Assembly: GCA_945882005.1 (NCBI GenBank)
Contig: CAMCWG010000134.1
Coordinates: 1-7,844, forward strand
From: Bordetella parapertussis
GTDB lineage: Bacteria > Pseudomonadota > Gammaproteobacteria > Burkholderiales > Burkholderiaceae_B
Length of the DNA: 7,844 bases
Direction: 5' to 3'
In this document: piece after piece, positions 7,219-7,844 of the stretch
Position numbering within the stretch: the first letter of the stretch is position 1
How the letters are laid out: each line of letters starts with the position of its first letter
The notes under the pieces: generated by a model
Databases searched by the model: none
What the model was told of the DNA's origin: nothing
Seen by the model: the letters and a program-made list of their open reading frames with translations, nothing else
Translations under genes and position numbers: made by a program

Positions 7219-7231
7219 AAATCAGGGACTT
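7219..7231 (+). repeat. Operator-like repeat R3 (degenerate copy, facing the cold-shock gene)
   Basis: AAATCAGGGACTT matches R4 at 11 of 13 positions in the same orientation. R3 and R4 begin 21 bases apart, two helical turns, so a regulator dimer or tetramer could bind both on one face of the helix. Confidence 0.45.
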
Positions 7232-7239
7232 ATCTGCAT

Positions 7240-7252
7240 AAATCACTGACTT
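7240..7252 (+). repeat. Operator-like repeat R4 (perfect 13-mer, facing the cold-shock gene)
   Basis: AAATCACTGACTT is an exact inverted copy of R2. It ends four bases before the predicted -35 box of the cold-shock promoter (7257), a position suited to an activator or a repressor. Confidence 0.6.
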
Positions 7253-7256
7253 TTGT

Positions 7257-7285
7257 TTGACTCGAGCATGCTTCACCTCTAAACT
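7257..7285 (+). promoter_or_regulatory. Predicted sigma-70 promoter of the cold-shock gene
   Basis: TTGACT at 7257-7262 (5 of 6) and TAAACT at 7280-7285 (4 of 6) are separated by exactly 17 bases. Transcription would start near 7292, giving a leader of about 137 bases. A long leader of this kind is characteristic of cspA-type cold-shock genes. Confidence 0.6.
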
Positions 7286-7291
7286 CAAGTG

Positions 7292-7428
7292 GCAAGATTC
7301 TCAAGCGACGCGGTTTTTGTACCTAGGCTGTCGCCCTTAGTGGTAATCAGTGGTGTCTATCCCTTCCTTGATCATCTAGCACGTTGGGCGGTTTTGCCCG
7401 TTTTTTATATTTATCAAGGAAGTTTGAA
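7292..7428 (+). promoter_or_regulatory. Structured 5' leader of the cold-shock gene, with sequestered Shine-Dalgarno
   Basis: Two structures can be drawn. The first pairs GCGAC (7305-7309) with GTCGC (7330-7334). The second pairs CTTCCTTGAT (7363-7372) with ATCAAGGAAG (7413-7422), a perfect 10-bp stem containing the Shine-Dalgarno AAGGA (7416-7420). Inside its loop GGGC (7386-7389) pairs with GCCC (7396-7399), followed by G and six T's (7401-7406), a short terminator-like hairpin. Pairing of the ribosome-binding site implies regulated translation, as in known cold-shock mRNA leaders. The inner hairpin could also act as an attenuator. This is inferred from complementarity only; no folding was computed. 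Confidence 0.6.
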
Positions 7429-7632
7429 ATGGCAACTGGTGTCGTGAAGTGGTTCAATGCTGAAAAAGGTTATGGTTTCATCATGCCTGATGGTGGCGGC
7501 AAAGATTTGTTTGCTCACTATTCGGAAATTCGTTCGAGCGGCTACAAGACTCTTGAAGAAAACCAGAAAGTCAGCTTTGAAATCGGTCAGGGCGCCAAAG
7601 GCCCAAGCGCAACCAATATTCAAGTGCTGTAA
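7429..7632 (+). CDS. cspA: CspA-family cold-shock protein
   Basis: The 67-residue product is a single cold-shock domain of normal length. RNP1 is 'KGYGFI' (13-18) and RNP2 is the 'DLFAHY' segment (26-31), with aromatic residues W8, F9, Y15, F17, F28, H30 and Y31 forming the nucleic-acid surface. It binds single-stranded RNA and DNA in the cytoplasm and acts as an RNA chaperone; many paralogues are constitutive rather than cold-induced. The in-frame ORF begins at 7384, but the ATG at 7429 is the start because AAGGA at 7416-7420 lies 8 bases before it and the canonical '[10 protein letters not shown]' begins there. It has a long structured leader, its own predicted promoter and a strong terminator, so it is probably monocistronic. 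Which csp paralogue it is cannot be told from the window. Confidence 0.96.
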   Translation: MATGVVKWFNAEKGYGFIMPDGGGKDLFAHYSEIRSSGYKTLEENQKVSFEIGQGAKGPSATNIQVL

Positions 7633-7674
7633 TACTCAACCGATTGGCTTGCTTATTGCAGGCCTTCGGAAGTG

Positions 7675-7712
7675 AAAGCCCTGTGTCGCGAAAGTGATGC
7701 GGGGTTTTTTTT
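7675..7712 (+). terminator. Strong intrinsic terminator of the cold-shock gene
   Basis: Arms 7679-7689 and 7694-7704 form an 11-bp stem, some pairs G-U, closed by a GAAA (GNRA-type) tetraloop at 7690-7693. Eight T's follow at 7705-7712. AAAG at 7675-7678 can extend the stem into the T-tract. It lies about 43 bases after the csp stop. Confidence 0.88.
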
Positions 7713-7736
7713 AACTCTTTATCTCTGCGAGTACAT

Positions 7737-7844
7737 ATGTCGAGTTTGGTTGGTGTTCAAGAAATCATTTCCCGTCGCTCCCAAAAGCTTGTGCAGGCCC
7801 CTGGTCCAAACTCTGAACAGATTGATATGCTCTTGAGGTCTGCA
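7737..7844 (+). CDS. Nitroreductase family protein, YdjA-like (partial, N-terminus only)
   Basis: The ATG at 7737 opens 36 codons that run to the window end. The visible part 'VQEIISRRSQKLVQAPGPNSEQIDMLLRSA' matches the N-terminal helix and loop of YdjA-type nitroreductases (E. coli '[31 protein letters not shown]'). 'RRS' at 13-15 is the conserved FMN-phosphate contact. The family uses FMN and NAD(P)H to reduce nitro compounds, quinones or enones in the cytoplasm. The ribosome-binding site is weak (CGAG at 7728-7731, 5 bases before ATG). The gene starts 24 bases after the T-tract of the csp terminator, leaving little room for its own promoter. The assignment rests on a short N-terminal stretch. 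Confidence 0.7.
   Translation, partial: MSSLVGVQEIISRRSQKLVQAPGPNSEQIDMLLRSA

Noticed and set aside
7384..7428. N-terminal extension of the cold-shock protein (15 residues) from 7384
   Set aside because: It covers the GC hairpin and the ribosome-binding site; the family begins at [10 protein letters not shown].

Overview
This window looks like a betaproteobacterial chromosome segment, probably Burkholderiales and perhaps Alcaligenaceae-like. That assignment is an inference from three things: a Bug-type (TctC) periplasmic solute receptor divergent from an MmgE/PrpD-family gene, a 67-residue CspA of the '[10 protein letters not shown]...DLFAHYSEI' type, and moderate base composition. No rRNA, tRNA, mobile element, CRISPR array or phage gene was seen. 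Coding density is high and no frameshifted gene was found.

Layout. (1) Positions 1-811, minus strand: a Bug-family substrate-binding protein whose C-terminus lies outside the window. (2) 812-988: a divergent intergenic region with a long bulged hairpin followed directly by eight T's, a weak promoter and a good ribosome-binding site. (3) 989-2347, plus strand: a complete MmgE/PrpD-family protein starting at GTG. (4) 7082 down to 2356, minus strand: five closely packed genes in the order dadA (D-amino acid dehydrogenase), alr/dadX (alanine racemase), xthA-type exonuclease III, a two-domain VOC/glyoxalase-like protein and a GstB-like glutathione transferase. Gaps are 51, 12, 9 and 35 bases. (5) 7083-7428: the AT-rich divergent control region of dadA and the cold-shock gene. 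(6) 7429-7632, plus strand: a cold-shock protein, followed by a strong intrinsic terminator. (7) From 7737, plus strand: the first 36 codons of a YdjA-like nitroreductase cut by the window end.

How the genes work together. DadA and Alr form the classical D-/L-alanine catabolic pair: the racemase makes D-alanine and DadA oxidises it to pyruvate and ammonia; the racemase also supplies D-Ala for peptidoglycan. The next three genes (DNA repair, VOC, GST) follow tightly enough to suggest one transcript, but their link to alanine metabolism is unexplained. The Bug receptor and MmgE/PrpD protein probably serve uptake and processing of an organic acid that cannot be named from sequence.

The most interesting signals are non-coding. 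The cold-shock leader (about 137 bases from the predicted start of transcription) contains a perfect 10-bp inverted repeat that pairs the Shine-Dalgarno sequence with an upstream arm, enclosing a small GC hairpin followed by a T-tract: a plausible RNA switch. The same intergenic region holds several copies of TCACTGACTT, arranged as two direct pairs facing opposite genes, which resembles a shared operator array. I see no clearly new protein system; the coding genes belong to familiar families.
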